A stretch of 64,000 nucleotides of DNA from Cochlodiniinecator piscidefendens. Lineage in GTDB: Bacteria; Pseudomonadota; Alphaproteobacteria; Rhodobacterales; Rhodobacteraceae. A model generated the notes under the pieces. That model worked only from the letters and a program-made list of their open reading frames with translations. It was not told the origin of the DNA and searched no databases. Position 1 is the stretch's first letter; every line of letters begins with the position of its first letter. The stretch lies in assembly GCF_011326755.1 (NCBI RefSeq), contig NZ_JAAOIE010000002.1, positions 62,001 to 126,000 on the forward strand, in the 5' to 3' direction. The position numbers and the translations under genes were made by a program. Shown in pieces: positions 18,429-27,047 of this stretch.

Positions 18429-19340
18429 ATGGCTTTAGGATTTAGAAAACTGCCGTCTCTGAGATCGCTTATGGCGTTTGAAGCCGCTGCGCGGAACATC
18501 AGCTTTACCGAAGCCGCAAAGGAACTCAACGTTACGCGCGTTGCCGTTTCAAGGCAGGTAAGCCAACTTGAGGCGTTTCTCGAATTGCAACTTTTCCAAC
18601 GTCATCAAAGTCGAATTGAATTGACCCGCACCGGGCGACGCCTATCGCGCGTAATCTTCAACGGATTTCAAGCAATTGCCGATGAGATCGATGAGATCAA
18701 AAACTCAAGCGATGACCAGCTGATAACCATTGCGACGACTTCTGGTGTATCAACCTATTGGATTATGCCAAATATCGGACGGTATAGACAAATCGAACCG
18801 CACGTAGATTTTCGACTGCTGGTGTCACACGAAACCATTAATTTGGTAAAAACAGATGTGGATTTGGCAATACGCTATGGGTCAGGAAACTGGCCTGGCA
18901 CAACAAGTGTTTTACTGCGTCGGCAACTCATTCAACCATTGTGCAGTCAGCGGTTCTTAAAAGATCACGGTCCCATCAATACATTTGATGATTTAACAAA
19001 CGTCCCACTCTTGGACTTTGAAACAGCATACGATCCATCATCTTCATGGCCTAACTTCTTTAGAGACGTTGGAAAAGTCATGAAAGGTGGCCCACGAATG
19101 AGCTCATATGATTCCTACATTAACTTTGTTCAGGCCGTTTTAGATGGACAGGGAGTTGGGTTACTCGGGTCTCCGTTGATGCAGCAGTTTCTCGACAGCG
19201 GTGTATTGGTTCCAGCAGTGGAAATGGATCCCCTTCCCCAGCACGGGTATTACCTGTGTTGGCCAGAGGGCGTCACCCCATCACCAGCCGTATTGAAATT
19301 CGGTGACTGGTTAGAAGACGAGCTAAAGAAAGGCTCTTAA
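18429..19340 (+). CDS. LysR-type transcriptional regulator (GcvA-like)
   Basis: A 303-residue LysR regulator. The N-terminal winged helix (LPSLRSLMAFEAAARNISFTE, with AVSRQVSQLEAFL as recognition helix, residues about 6-62) is of the GcvA type, followed by the two-lobed effector domain. ATG 18429 follows GAGGAACGC; the longer frame from 18333 would include the operator candidate at 18379 and is rejected. It lies divergent from the DAO oxidase in the middle of the cluster, and its own promoter carries the dyad that also precedes the MttB and transporter operons, so it is the best candidate for the pathway regulator. Confidence 0.92.
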   Translation: MALGFRKLPSLRSLMAFEAAARNISFTEAAKELNVTRVAVSRQVSQLEAFLELQLFQRHQSRIELTRTGRRLSRVIFNGFQAIADEIDEIKNSSDDQLITIATTSGVSTYWIMPNIGRYRQIEPHVDFRLLVSHETINLVKTDVDLAIRYGSGNWPGTTSVLLRRQLIQPLCSQRFLKDHGPINTFDDLTNVPLLDFETAYDPSSSWPNFFRDVGKVMKGGPRMSSYDSYINFVQAVLDGQGVGLLGSPLMQQFLDSGVLVPAVEMDPLPQHGYYLCWPEGVTPSPAVLKFGDWLEDELKKGS

Positions 19341-19374
19341 GAGAAATCAAGCCGACAGTACGCTATCAAATTTC

Positions 19375-20316
19375 TTAAGCAGGTCTACCTGTCCTATAGT
19401 GACTTGGCCGTTCTCCATATAGCGAACGGTATCGCTTCGAAAATGTTGAGACAGAGCTAAATCCTGACGCTATAGCCACTTCTGTAATACTTAAGCTCGT
19501 TTGGGCAAGCAGTCCGCGGGCTCTAGAAATGCGTAACTCAACGTAAAACTTCAAAGGGGAACGACCAACATATGTTCGAAATAACCTTTCAAGTTGACGT
19601 GTCGAAACCCCTACCTGTCGCGCTATGTCATGAATGGATATCGGATCTTCAATATTGTCTTCCATGAGCGACAGCACCGCCACAAGAGTTGGATGACGAG
19701 CGACGCAACGGTTGACCAACCCAATATCCAGATGCGCGTTTAAATCACGTATCGGTTTGTAGTTGATGAATTCGGCCAATTTCGATGATAATTTTTCACC
19801 CTGCTTGCGCGCAATAAAGTCTAAGAATATATCGATTGCGGACACTCCACCTGCAGTGCTACCCACCATTCCATCAAAGGTATAAAGGCGATTTTCCAAT
19901 CTCACATTTGGGAAGTTTTCTGAAAATCCGTCCCGGTAAGACCAATGAATCGCGGCTGTCCGCCCCTCCAGCAACCCAGCTTTTGCCAAAACAAATGCCC
20001 CTGTACATAGCCCGATAATCGGAACACCATGCCGTGCATAACTCCGCAACTCAGATAACAGACTGGGCCTAATCTGGGCTTCCACCCCCAATCCGCTAAC
20101 AACAACAACAGCATCCGGTGTATTATGATTGTCTGTGTTCGTCCCTGTTGGGTATTCAGGCCCGAGACTAGAAACCACAGTTTCAGAGTACGCTGCTCGC
20201 ATAGACCATCGGTATACTGCTTCACCGGCCATTAGATTGAAACTTTGCAAGGTTTCTTGTGCGGTTGCCAAACTGAGGACCGGATAACGCGGAAGTAATA
20301 TAAAATGAATATGCAT
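19375..20316 (-). CDS. GlxA-family transcriptional regulator (DJ-1/PfpI plus AraC)
   Basis: The 313-residue protein joins a DJ-1/PfpI amidotransferase-like sensor domain (residues about 1-170, with Cys104 in GLCTGAF) to a C-terminal AraC-type double helix-turn-helix (about 215-313, ISIHDIARQVGVS and SITEVAIASGFSSVSTFSKRYR). This architecture is typical of regulators of betaine and carnitine breakdown such as GbdR and CdhR. It is transcribed toward the LysR gene and is just downstream of the aminotransferase gene on the same strand (67 bp), so the two may be co-transcribed. The cluster thus has two candidate regulators. Confidence 0.9.
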   Translation of the reverse strand: MHIHFILLPRYPVLSLATAQETLQSFNLMAGEAVYRWSMRAAYSETVVSSLGPEYPTGTNTDNHNTPDAVVVVSGLGVEAQIRPSLLSELRSYARHGVPIIGLCTGAFVLAKAGLLEGRTAAIHWSYRDGFSENFPNVRLENRLYTFDGMVGSTAGGVSAIDIFLDFIARKQGEKLSSKLAEFINYKPIRDLNAHLDIGLVNRCVARHPTLVAVLSLMEDNIEDPISIHDIARQVGVSTRQLERLFRTYVGRSPLKFYVELRISRARGLLAQTSLSITEVAIASGFSSVSTFSKRYRSLYGERPSHYRTGRPA

Positions 20317-20383
20317 GTTATCCTATCGGGCCACCGTTTTGCTTTTTGACGAGGCGTTTTCTTTTACCCAATAGGTTTCATCC

Positions 20384-21607
20384 CTACACATAGGTCAGAT
20401 TGCCGATAGCATCCGAAATCAACACCAAGGCTCTTTTAATTTCCTGTTCTTCGGATGCAAAAGACAGGCGCAGATGCCCCTCCAAACCGAATTCAGAGCC
20501 CGGAACAGTCACAACTTTAACTGCCTCAAGCAGATAATCGGTCAAATCGGTGTCCGTTTTTACAACCTCCCCAGATGGGCGCTGAAGCCCAAAAAGTTTG
20601 GAAACGCGCACAAATGCATAAAATGCGCCATCTGGTGGCCGACATTCAATGCCGGGTACTTTTGCTAGTCCTTCGATCATAACATCCCGACGCAACCGGT
20701 AGCTTTTGTTGGCTTCCTGCACAAAGTTCTGCGGACCAGCCAGAGCAGCAACAGCCGCAGCTTGGCTAATTGACGACGGGCTAGAAGTGCTTTGACTTTG
20801 CACAATTTTCATACAATGAAGTAAGTCGGCGGGGCCGGCACAATACCCCAATCGCCAACCGGTCATTGCATATGCTTTCGAAACTGCGTTGACTGTCAAA
20901 ATACGATCACGAAGATCCGGCCGAAGTGCAGCGGGTGTTGCAAATGGCGCATCTGTAAACCGCATATGTTCGTAAACATCGTCAGCCATAGCAGCCAAAT
21001 TTGGGTAATCAGAGATAACATCAAGAAGTGCGTTTAGCTCCTCTGCGCTATAAACTGCCCCTGACGGGTTTGATGGCGAATTCAACAACACCCATCGAGA
21101 TCGCGGTGTAATTGCCTGCCGAAGTTGCGCTGGAGTAATCTTAAATCCCGCCTCAAGCGTTGTCGGAAGCGGCATCGGCACACCGCCTGAAATTTGTACA
21201 ATATCAAAATAACTCAGCCAACAAGGCGTCGGCAAAATGACTTCATCGCCCGGATCAAGTGTAGCCATAAACGCATTGTACAGAACCTGTTTGGCCCCGG
21301 CGCTCGCCATAACTTCATTATTTGCGAACACCAACCCATTCTCGCGGCGAAACTTTTCCCGAATTGCGGCCTTCAGTTCTGGTGTCCCGTCTATAGCGGT
21401 ATAACGCGTTTCCCCTCGATCAATTGCATCCTTAGCGGCCTGACCGATGATTTCGGGCGTTTCAAAATCAGGTAACCCAGCTGACAAATCGATCACCGAA
21501 GCTCCTTGGTTTTTTAAATCGCGTGCAACTTGAGCCAATTCTAAAATCTTCGATACCCCCATGCCCTGAATGCGACGAGCGGATTTTACGGGAGTATTAC
21601 ATGACAT
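20384..21607 (-). CDS. PLP-dependent aminotransferase, class I/II (AspC-like)
   Basis: A 407-residue fold-type I aminotransferase with DLSAGLPDFETP near the start, LLNSPSNPSGAVYS, DDVYEHMRF and the PLP-binding lysine in VNAVSKAYAMTGWRLGY (around residue 235). The C-terminal arginine segment, LRLSFAS, is present. ATG 21607 follows GGAAGCC; a GTG two codons earlier is possible. It resembles the aspartate aminotransferase group common in Rhodobacterales catabolic operons. It is divergent from the ProVWWX operon and shares the 403-bp intergenic region. It may convert the final amino acid product of the pathway to the 2-oxoacid used by the ThDP and hydroxyacid enzymes; this is inference. Confidence 0.88.
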   Translation of the reverse strand: MSCNTPVKSARRIQGMGVSKILELAQVARDLKNQGASVIDLSAGLPDFETPEIIGQAAKDAIDRGETRYTAIDGTPELKAAIREKFRRENGLVFANNEVMASAGAKQVLYNAFMATLDPGDEVILPTPCWLSYFDIVQISGGVPMPLPTTLEAGFKITPAQLRQAITPRSRWVLLNSPSNPSGAVYSAEELNALLDVISDYPNLAAMADDVYEHMRFTDAPFATPAALRPDLRDRILTVNAVSKAYAMTGWRLGYCAGPADLLHCMKIVQSQSTSSPSSISQAAAVAALAGPQNFVQEANKSYRLRRDVMIEGLAKVPGIECRPPDGAFYAFVRVSKLFGLQRPSGEVVKTDTDLTDYLLEAVKVVTVPGSEFGLEGHLRLSFASEEQEIKRALVLISDAIGNLTYV

Positions 21608-22010
21608 ATTCACGGTCGGCTTCCTTTTATGATGTGCTGATTAACGCGCTTAGAGGGCCGCTAGAGCAACGTCCAAAATGTTGCCCCTTGAGTAATCCAA
21701 AGTTACCTAAGTTGGCTAAAATTAGAGAAATCGCACTCAGTTTTTCAATCCACATCTCAGGAAATCAGCGTCACCCTTGCGACCAAGAGACAGGGTGAAA
21801 CTTTAAATTGATGGGTATATTCAATGCAGTTTCGTCAATCATATGCATATCCAACTGTAAATACGGATATCTAAATACACTCACTACAAAATACCTGAGA
21901 TTGTTCGCAGCGTAATTTAAAATTACGTTGGGGGTTAAATTAATCCAGATTGGCGGATGGTTGTTTCGTGCAACTATCTCCAAACAAGACAGGAGTGAAA
22001 TCGTAATCAA
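21608..22010. other. Divergent intergenic region, aminotransferase/transporter
   Basis: This 403-bp stretch holds no recognisable gene. It must contain the promoters of the aminotransferase gene and the transporter operon. The only structured element I see is the 19-bp dyad at 21910-21928, listed separately. No riboswitch fold was recognised. Confidence 0.6.
21910..21928. promoter_or_regulatory. LysR-type operator candidate, site 3
   Basis: GCGTAA and TTACGT flank seven bases (TTTAAAA); the inner 17 bases are a perfect palindrome. Its centre is 92 bp before the ProV-like start codon. Spacer length and half-sites are the same as in sites 1 and 2, which is the main reason to think one regulator controls all three promoters. 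Confidence 0.6.
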
Positions 22011-23042
22011 ATGACAACCACACCTCCAGTACATTGCAAGAATTTATGGAAGATCTTTGGCGCCCGCTCTGCCGAAGCACTTGCTGCGGCGCAGGCAGGC
22101 AAGGTCGACAAAGAAGAAGCGCTCAAGCAGTTTGGCTGCGTTATCGGGGTCGCCGATGCCAGCTTTACCGTCAACGAAGGCGAAGTTTTTTGTATCATGG
22201 GCCTGTCTGGATCGGGGAAATCCACCGTTATTCGGCACGTGAACCGACTGATAGAGCCAACCGCCGGGCAGGTCCATGTCGAAGGGCGCGATGTGATGGC
22301 ATTGAATGCAACAGAACTTCGCAACGTGAGAGCGCGAAAAATCGGAATGGTTTTTCAACACATGGCGCTTTGGCCTCATAAAACAATCGCTGAAAATGTG
22401 GCCTTTGGGCTCGAAGTGCAAAACAGCCCACGCAACAAACGTCGATCTGCCGCCGAGGAAGCCTTGCAAAAAGTTGGCCTTGGAGGATGGGGGGAGCGGT
22501 ATCCAGACCAATTGTCAGGGGGAATGCAGCAACGCGTTGGGCTTGCCCGTGCGATGGCAGCCGACCCTGACATTTTGCTCATGGATGAACCCTTTAGCGC
22601 GTTGGACCCACTTATCCGCAAAGACCTGCAAGATGAATTCCTAAAGCTATCACGCGAGATGAAGAAGACCACGCTCTTCATCACCCATGATTTGGATGAA
22701 GCCATGAGAATGGGCAACCGTATCGCGATCATGAAAGACGGACGCATCGTGCAGACCGGCACCCCCGAAAGCATCGTATTGCGACCGGAAACCGACTATG
22801 TCGCGCGCTTTGTTCAGTCAATTTCCACGCTGAAATACATCTCAGCTGCCGAAATCATGACGAACAAACCAGTCATGCCAAACGCCCCCGTATTTGGACC
22901 TTCCACCCCCCTTCCCGCATTGCTCGATGCATTCAAGCAAGGTGCTGATCATCTGGCAATAAAAGATGGGGAAACCGTCTTGGGCAGGATTGGACAGGCC
23001 GACGTTCTCGCGACAGTACAATCTGATCTAGCGAGGGTTTAG
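22011..23042 (+). CDS. proV: Betaine/proline ABC transporter ATP-binding protein (ProV-like)
   Basis: The 343-residue ATPase has Walker A (GLSGSGKST), the Q-loop region MVFQHMALWPH, the signature LSGGMQQRVGLARA, Walker B with LLMDEPFSALDPL and the switch ITHDLDEAM. An N-terminal extension before the nucleotide domain and a short C-terminal CBS-like part (residues about 280-343) are typical of ProV/OpuAA. It energises uptake of a quaternary amine across the inner membrane. It is the first gene of a four-gene operon followed by a reductase. The start is preceded by AGGAG at a long distance. Confidence 0.92.
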   Translation: MTTTPPVHCKNLWKIFGARSAEALAAAQAGKVDKEEALKQFGCVIGVADASFTVNEGEVFCIMGLSGSGKSTVIRHVNRLIEPTAGQVHVEGRDVMALNATELRNVRARKIGMVFQHMALWPHKTIAENVAFGLEVQNSPRNKRRSAAEEALQKVGLGGWGERYPDQLSGGMQQRVGLARAMAADPDILLMDEPFSALDPLIRKDLQDEFLKLSREMKKTTLFITHDLDEAMRMGNRIAIMKDGRIVQTGTPESIVLRPETDYVARFVQSISTLKYISAAEIMTNKPVMPNAPVFGPSTPLPALLDAFKQGADHLAIKDGETVLGRIGQADVLATVQSDLARV

Positions 23043-23046
23043 GTTT

Positions 23047-23925
23047 ATGGACCCGATCTTAAATCCCTTTGATTATGTCACAGTGCCTTTTGGCGATTGG
23101 TCTGAAATTGCATTGAATGCAGTGGTTGATCGCTGGCGCAGCCCGCTACTTGCCGCGAAAGCCCCTGTGCAAAGTTTTTTGAACCTCATCCAAGGTAGCC
23201 TCGTGGCGGTCCCTCCTCTTTTGGGATTGCTATTTGTTGCAATTTTAGGTTGGGTTTTGTCAGGTTGGAAACTGGCGCTCATTGGTCTATCCTGCCTTGG
23301 CTTCATCGGGCTCATCGGGGCTTGGGAAGAAGCAATGATCACCCTGTCGGTGGTGCTAACCGCCGTTGTGATATGCGTATTGATCGGCCTACCTATCGGA
23401 ATTTTTGCGGCACGTAGTGACCGTTTCTTAAGTATACTCCGCCCCGTACTTGACCTTATGCAGACCATCCCATCGTTTGTATATTTGGTGCCAGTTGTCA
23501 TGTTATTCGGGATTGGTGACGCCCCCGGCGTTATCGTTACATGCCTGTTTGCGATCACGCCACTCATCCGCTTAACCAATCTCGGCATACGCGAAGTGCG
23601 TGAAGATTTAGTCGAAGCAGCCAAAGCCTTTGGTGCGAGTGAATTGAAAATTCTGTTTGGAACCCAAATTCCCCTGGCACGCCCGACGATTTTGGCCGGG
23701 CTCAATCAAACCGTTTTATTGTCTCTTTCCATGGCTGTTGTCGCGTCGATGATTTCGGTCGCTGGATTGGGGCGAATGGTGCTTGAGGGAATTGGGCGTT
23801 TAGATTTTGGATCAGCCACAGTCGGCGGCCTTGGAATCGTGATGACCGCCATTTTCGTTGACCGTTATACTCAGGCACTTGGCTCTTCGCGCTCAGGTCG
23901 CCAGCGCAAAGGAGGAGGCACATAA
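23047..23925 (+). CDS. Betaine/proline ABC transporter permease 1 (ProW-like)
   Basis: A 292-residue permease with six to seven membrane segments and the ABC coupling motif LVEAAKAFGASELKILFGTQIPLARP. It opens with the short amphipathic stretch DPFGDW-like typical of ProW (FDYVTVPFGDWSEIALNAVVD). It starts four bases after proV. It is clearly related to the next gene, so the channel may be a heterodimer of the two permeases rather than the homodimer usual for ProW. Confidence 0.92.
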   Translation: MDPILNPFDYVTVPFGDWSEIALNAVVDRWRSPLLAAKAPVQSFLNLIQGSLVAVPPLLGLLFVAILGWVLSGWKLALIGLSCLGFIGLIGAWEEAMITLSVVLTAVVICVLIGLPIGIFAARSDRFLSILRPVLDLMQTIPSFVYLVPVVMLFGIGDAPGVIVTCLFAITPLIRLTNLGIREVREDLVEAAKAFGASELKILFGTQIPLARPTILAGLNQTVLLSLSMAVVASMISVAGLGRMVLEGIGRLDFGSATVGGLGIVMTAIFVDRYTQALGSSRSGRQRKGGGT

Positions 23926-23926
23926 G

Positions 23927-24892
23927 ATGGATATTTCAACTCTTCTTGACCCATTTTCCATCCTGCATCTACCGCTTGCAGATATGGCAAACGACTTCAT
24001 TCGTTGGCTAACCTCAAATTTCAGAGACGTCTTTCGCGCAATGAAAGTCCCTGTTAAAATATTGCTTGATTTGATCGAAGACGGCCTACGCGGTGCTCCG
24101 CAAACACTGATCGTTTTATTGATCGGCCTTTTGGGCTGGCAGGTCGTTAACCGCGCCACTGGATTACTAGCGTTTTTCGCGATGACCACAATCGGACTGA
24201 TTGGGGCATGGGACGCGGCTATGACCAGCCTGTCAGTCCTGACAAGTGCTGTGTTGCTTGCGACAATGGCGGGCTTACCCGTAGGGATCTTGTGTTCGCG
24301 TAGCAATCTAATGTGGGCCATCGTTCGACCTATTCTAGACTTCATGCAAACGGTGCCGTCTTTCACCTATCTGGTGCCCGTGATTTTGCTGTTTGGTATT
24401 GGCAATGTCCCCGGCGTAATTGTGACGGCTTTCTTTGCCACCCCTCCGCTCATTCGATTGACCAATCTCGCGCTTCGCAGTGTCAGGGAGGATCTCGTGG
24501 AGGCAGGCAATGCTTTTGGTGCATCGCCCTGGAAGTTACTTTGGGCAATAGAAATGCCACTTGCCCGCCCGACCATCATGGCTGGCTTGAACCAAACCGT
24601 TATGCTTTCCCTCGCAATGAGCGTGATCGCATCGATGATTTCAGTTGCTGGATTGGGACGGTTGGTTTTGGTCGGGATAAGCCAACTCGACATGGCACGC
24701 GCAGCAACTGGCGGCGTTGGCATCGTGCTTCTTGCTATGGTTTTCGATCGTATCACCCAAGGTTTTGGCCTGACACGCCGCGACCGCAACGGCCATAGCC
24801 TGTGGGAACAAGGACCAGTCGGCCACCTACGTGCCCTTTTTAGCACCAGCCAGAAAACACAAGACATACCAACCGAGGAGGAGACCCTATGA
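23927..24892 (+). CDS. Betaine/proline ABC transporter permease 2 (ProW-like)
   Basis: The 321-residue protein is a paralogue of the preceding permease: both share the order of membrane segments, LMQTIPSFVYLVPV versus FMQTVPSFTYLVPV, the GVIVT motif and the coupling loop (LVEAGNAFGASPWKLLWAIEMPLARP). ATG 23927 lies one base after the stop of permease 1 and follows GGAGGAGG; the frame could be read from 23858 but that overlaps the previous gene by 68 bases. Its C-terminal tail is longer and polar. It overlaps the binding-protein gene by ATGA. Confidence 0.92.
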   Translation: MDISTLLDPFSILHLPLADMANDFIRWLTSNFRDVFRAMKVPVKILLDLIEDGLRGAPQTLIVLLIGLLGWQVVNRATGLLAFFAMTTIGLIGAWDAAMTSLSVLTSAVLLATMAGLPVGILCSRSNLMWAIVRPILDFMQTVPSFTYLVPVILLFGIGNVPGVIVTAFFATPPLIRLTNLALRSVREDLVEAGNAFGASPWKLLWAIEMPLARPTIMAGLNQTVMLSLAMSVIASMISVAGLGRLVLVGISQLDMARAATGGVGIVLLAMVFDRITQGFGLTRRDRNGHSLWEQGPVGHLRALFSTSQKTQDIPTEEETL

Positions 24893-25863
24893 AACAGAAA
24901 CTTCTTTTAGCATCCGCAGCTATTTCACCGCTCATTTTTGCGCCGGTGTTCGCAGATGAAGTCCAGCCAATCGGCACCGGACGACCAGATCACCAGCTGA
25001 TCTACGAAGTCATCCAAGAAGGTTTAAGTGCGCTTGGCGATCAAAGCGAAGAAATGCTGACAGGTGCATATCCTGCAATTCACCTAAGTCTTAGTCAGGG
25101 TGATGCGGACTATACAGCAGTTCATTGGGTGCCACTCCATAACGATTACTATAACAATTCTGGCGGCGAAGACGTTTTTGTTCGCGCAGGGCCAACCTAT
25201 ACTGACGCGATGCAAGGCTATTTTATCGACAAGGCTACAGCGGATGCCCATGGCATTACAGATCTGGCTCAGATGCAAGATCCTGAAATCGCGGCCATCT
25301 TCGACACTGATGGGGATGGGCTTGCAAATTTGACGGGATGTAATCCTGGTTGGGGATGCGAAGCCGTGATCGAACATCATCTTGATGCGTATGAATTGCG
25401 GGATCATATCAACAACGACAAAGGTGAGTACTTTGCGTTGATGGCGAACACCATCGAACGTTTCGAGGCTGACCAACCAATCTTCTACACCGCTTGGGCC
25501 CCCAATTGGATCAATTCAGTTTTGGTTCCGGGCGAAGATGTCGTGTTCCTAAATGCACCTTTCTCGTCGCTGCCTGGCAACGAAAATGCCGACACCGAAT
25601 GGGAAGATGGCCGCAACCCTGGCTTTGGTGCAAACGATAACTACATTCTCATCAACCGTGACTTTGCAGAAGCGAACCCGGCTGCTGCTACGTTTTTGGA
25701 TGGCTTGCGTTTACCGATTTCAGATCTCAACGCAATGATGGCCCGGATCAACGCGGGTGAAGATTCCGCCTCAGATATCCGCGCAATCGCGCACGACTGG
25801 ATTGTTACAAACCAAGATTCTTTTGATTCACTCATCGTGAATGCGCAGGCTGCCGCTAACTAA
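24889..25863 (+). CDS. proX: Betaine ABC transporter substrate-binding protein (ProX-like)
   Basis: The 324-residue protein has a Sec signal peptide (hydrophobic core to about residue 20, cleavage near PVFADE) and a periplasmic mature domain of the ProX/OpuAC type. Several aromatic residues that could form a cation-pi box are visible (VHWVPLHNDYY, NPGWGCE, FYTAWAPNWIN). The conserved Cys pair around GCNPGWGCE is like that of Proteobacterial ProX. It follows permease 2 with an ATGA overlap and GAGGAGG upstream. The ligand is probably a betaine; glycine betaine, proline betaine or a related compound cannot be told apart from sequence alone. Confidence 0.92.
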   Translation: MKQKLLLASAAISPLIFAPVFADEVQPIGTGRPDHQLIYEVIQEGLSALGDQSEEMLTGAYPAIHLSLSQGDADYTAVHWVPLHNDYYNNSGGEDVFVRAGPTYTDAMQGYFIDKATADAHGITDLAQMQDPEIAAIFDTDGDGLANLTGCNPGWGCEAVIEHHLDAYELRDHINNDKGEYFALMANTIERFEADQPIFYTAWAPNWINSVLVPGEDVVFLNAPFSSLPGNENADTEWEDGRNPGFGANDNYILINRDFAEANPAAATFLDGLRLPISDLNAMMARINAGEDSASDIRAIAHDWIVTNQDSFDSLIVNAQAAAN

Positions 25864-25945
25864 TCAGCCCACAGAATTTACTAGACAATGGGCGCCGTAT
25901 TGCAACGCGGTGCCCATTCACCTTCACGCACATTATGAGGATCAT

Positions 25946-26875
25946 ATGGCGATCTATTTTCATTGGGAACAATCGACGGCAGACATATGGCAAGACGCCT
26001 TTGGAACCGCATTATCCCATGTTGACCTCCGAACAGAACAAGCCCTTGGTGACCCCAAGGATGTACAGTTTGCGGTGGTCTGGGCTCCGCCTAAAGGGCG
26101 GTTGAAGCAATTCCCAAATCTTAAGTACATATTTTCTATTGGTGCGGGAGTTACCCACATAACTGACGATCCTGACACTCCTTTGCATGTCCCTATCGTG
26201 CGACTGCAGGATGATATGCTGGTTCAGGACATGTCTTGCCATATCCTACATTGGGTTCTTCACTTTCATCGCTTTTATGATCTCTACAAACGTCAACAGG
26301 CGGAAAAAGTTTGGAAGCGCCACCTCTACCGGGACAATCAAGAACGTAACGTTGTCATATTAGGTTTAGGCCAAACGGGTTTGGATGCCTGTCAACGCCT
26401 GAGTGACCTTGGTTTCAAAGTGACTGGTTGGAGCAAAAGCCAAAAAAGCCTTACAGGTGTTGATTGCCTACATGGCGAAGGAAGCCTTCGACACGCCCTA
26501 TCTCGTGCAAGTATATTGGTGAATTTGTTACCTCTGACTCCAGAAACCACTGACCTTATTAATAAAGAAACAATCGAAATGATGCCTGACGGCGCCTTTG
26601 TGATTAACTGCAGTCGTGGAGCAACAATTGTTGACGACGATTTACGTCAGGCGCTCAATACTGGTAAAATCGAAGCCGCAGCTTTGGATGTTTTCCGTGA
26701 CGAGCCTCTCCCCCAAAATGAATGGTATTGGACACACCCGAAGGTAAATGTAACCCCACATGCAGCTGCCCCTTCCAACGAACGATCAGCTGCCCAATTT
26801 ATTGCGAGTCATATTCACCGCGCGTTAAATGGTGAAAAACCTTGGCCTATCGTTGATTTACAACGAGGCTACTAG
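25946..26875 (+). CDS. D-2-hydroxyacid dehydrogenase, GhrA-like (copy 2)
   Basis: A 309-residue paralogue of the gene at 12973, ungapped against it by eye: ILGLGQTG Rossmann motif, Arg224 (CSRGA), Glu253 (DEPLP), His272 (TPHAAAP) and the shared stretch FSIGAG. The start at 25946 follows TGAGGATC; the frame back to 25841 overlaps proX and is not used. It is the last gene of the transporter operon, 82 bp after proX. Having one copy in each operon suggests that both operons serve one pathway, or that the two reductases act on successive or related oxoacids. Confidence 0.86.
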   Translation: MAIYFHWEQSTADIWQDAFGTALSHVDLRTEQALGDPKDVQFAVVWAPPKGRLKQFPNLKYIFSIGAGVTHITDDPDTPLHVPIVRLQDDMLVQDMSCHILHWVLHFHRFYDLYKRQQAEKVWKRHLYRDNQERNVVILGLGQTGLDACQRLSDLGFKVTGWSKSQKSLTGVDCLHGEGSLRHALSRASILVNLLPLTPETTDLINKETIEMMPDGAFVINCSRGATIVDDDLRQALNTGKIEAAALDVFRDEPLPQNEWYWTHPKVNVTPHAAAPSNERSAAQFIASHIHRALNGEKPWPIVDLQRGY

Positions 26876-27047
26876 AAAATTACACCAAACTTCTTTGGGT
26901 TCTTTGGAATTGTCTGATCGTAGTTCGACTTAGGCAATTTCCTACTTTGAGCAACTCAAAGGCGAGGTTCGGCAGTGTTCTGGGACACTGCGATGCGGCG
27001 TAATCGAAGCAGACGTTGCTTCATTAAAGAGCTCTGACAAGGGGTCG

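Noticed and set aside
22044-22511. Long minus-strand frame inside proV
   Set aside because: It lies within a clear ATPase gene and shows no family motif.
26941-27047. Possible repeat copy (CTGGGACACTGCG) like the palindromic element
   Set aside because: Only the GGGACA is shared; it lacks the hairpin arms and the ACCCTG right side.
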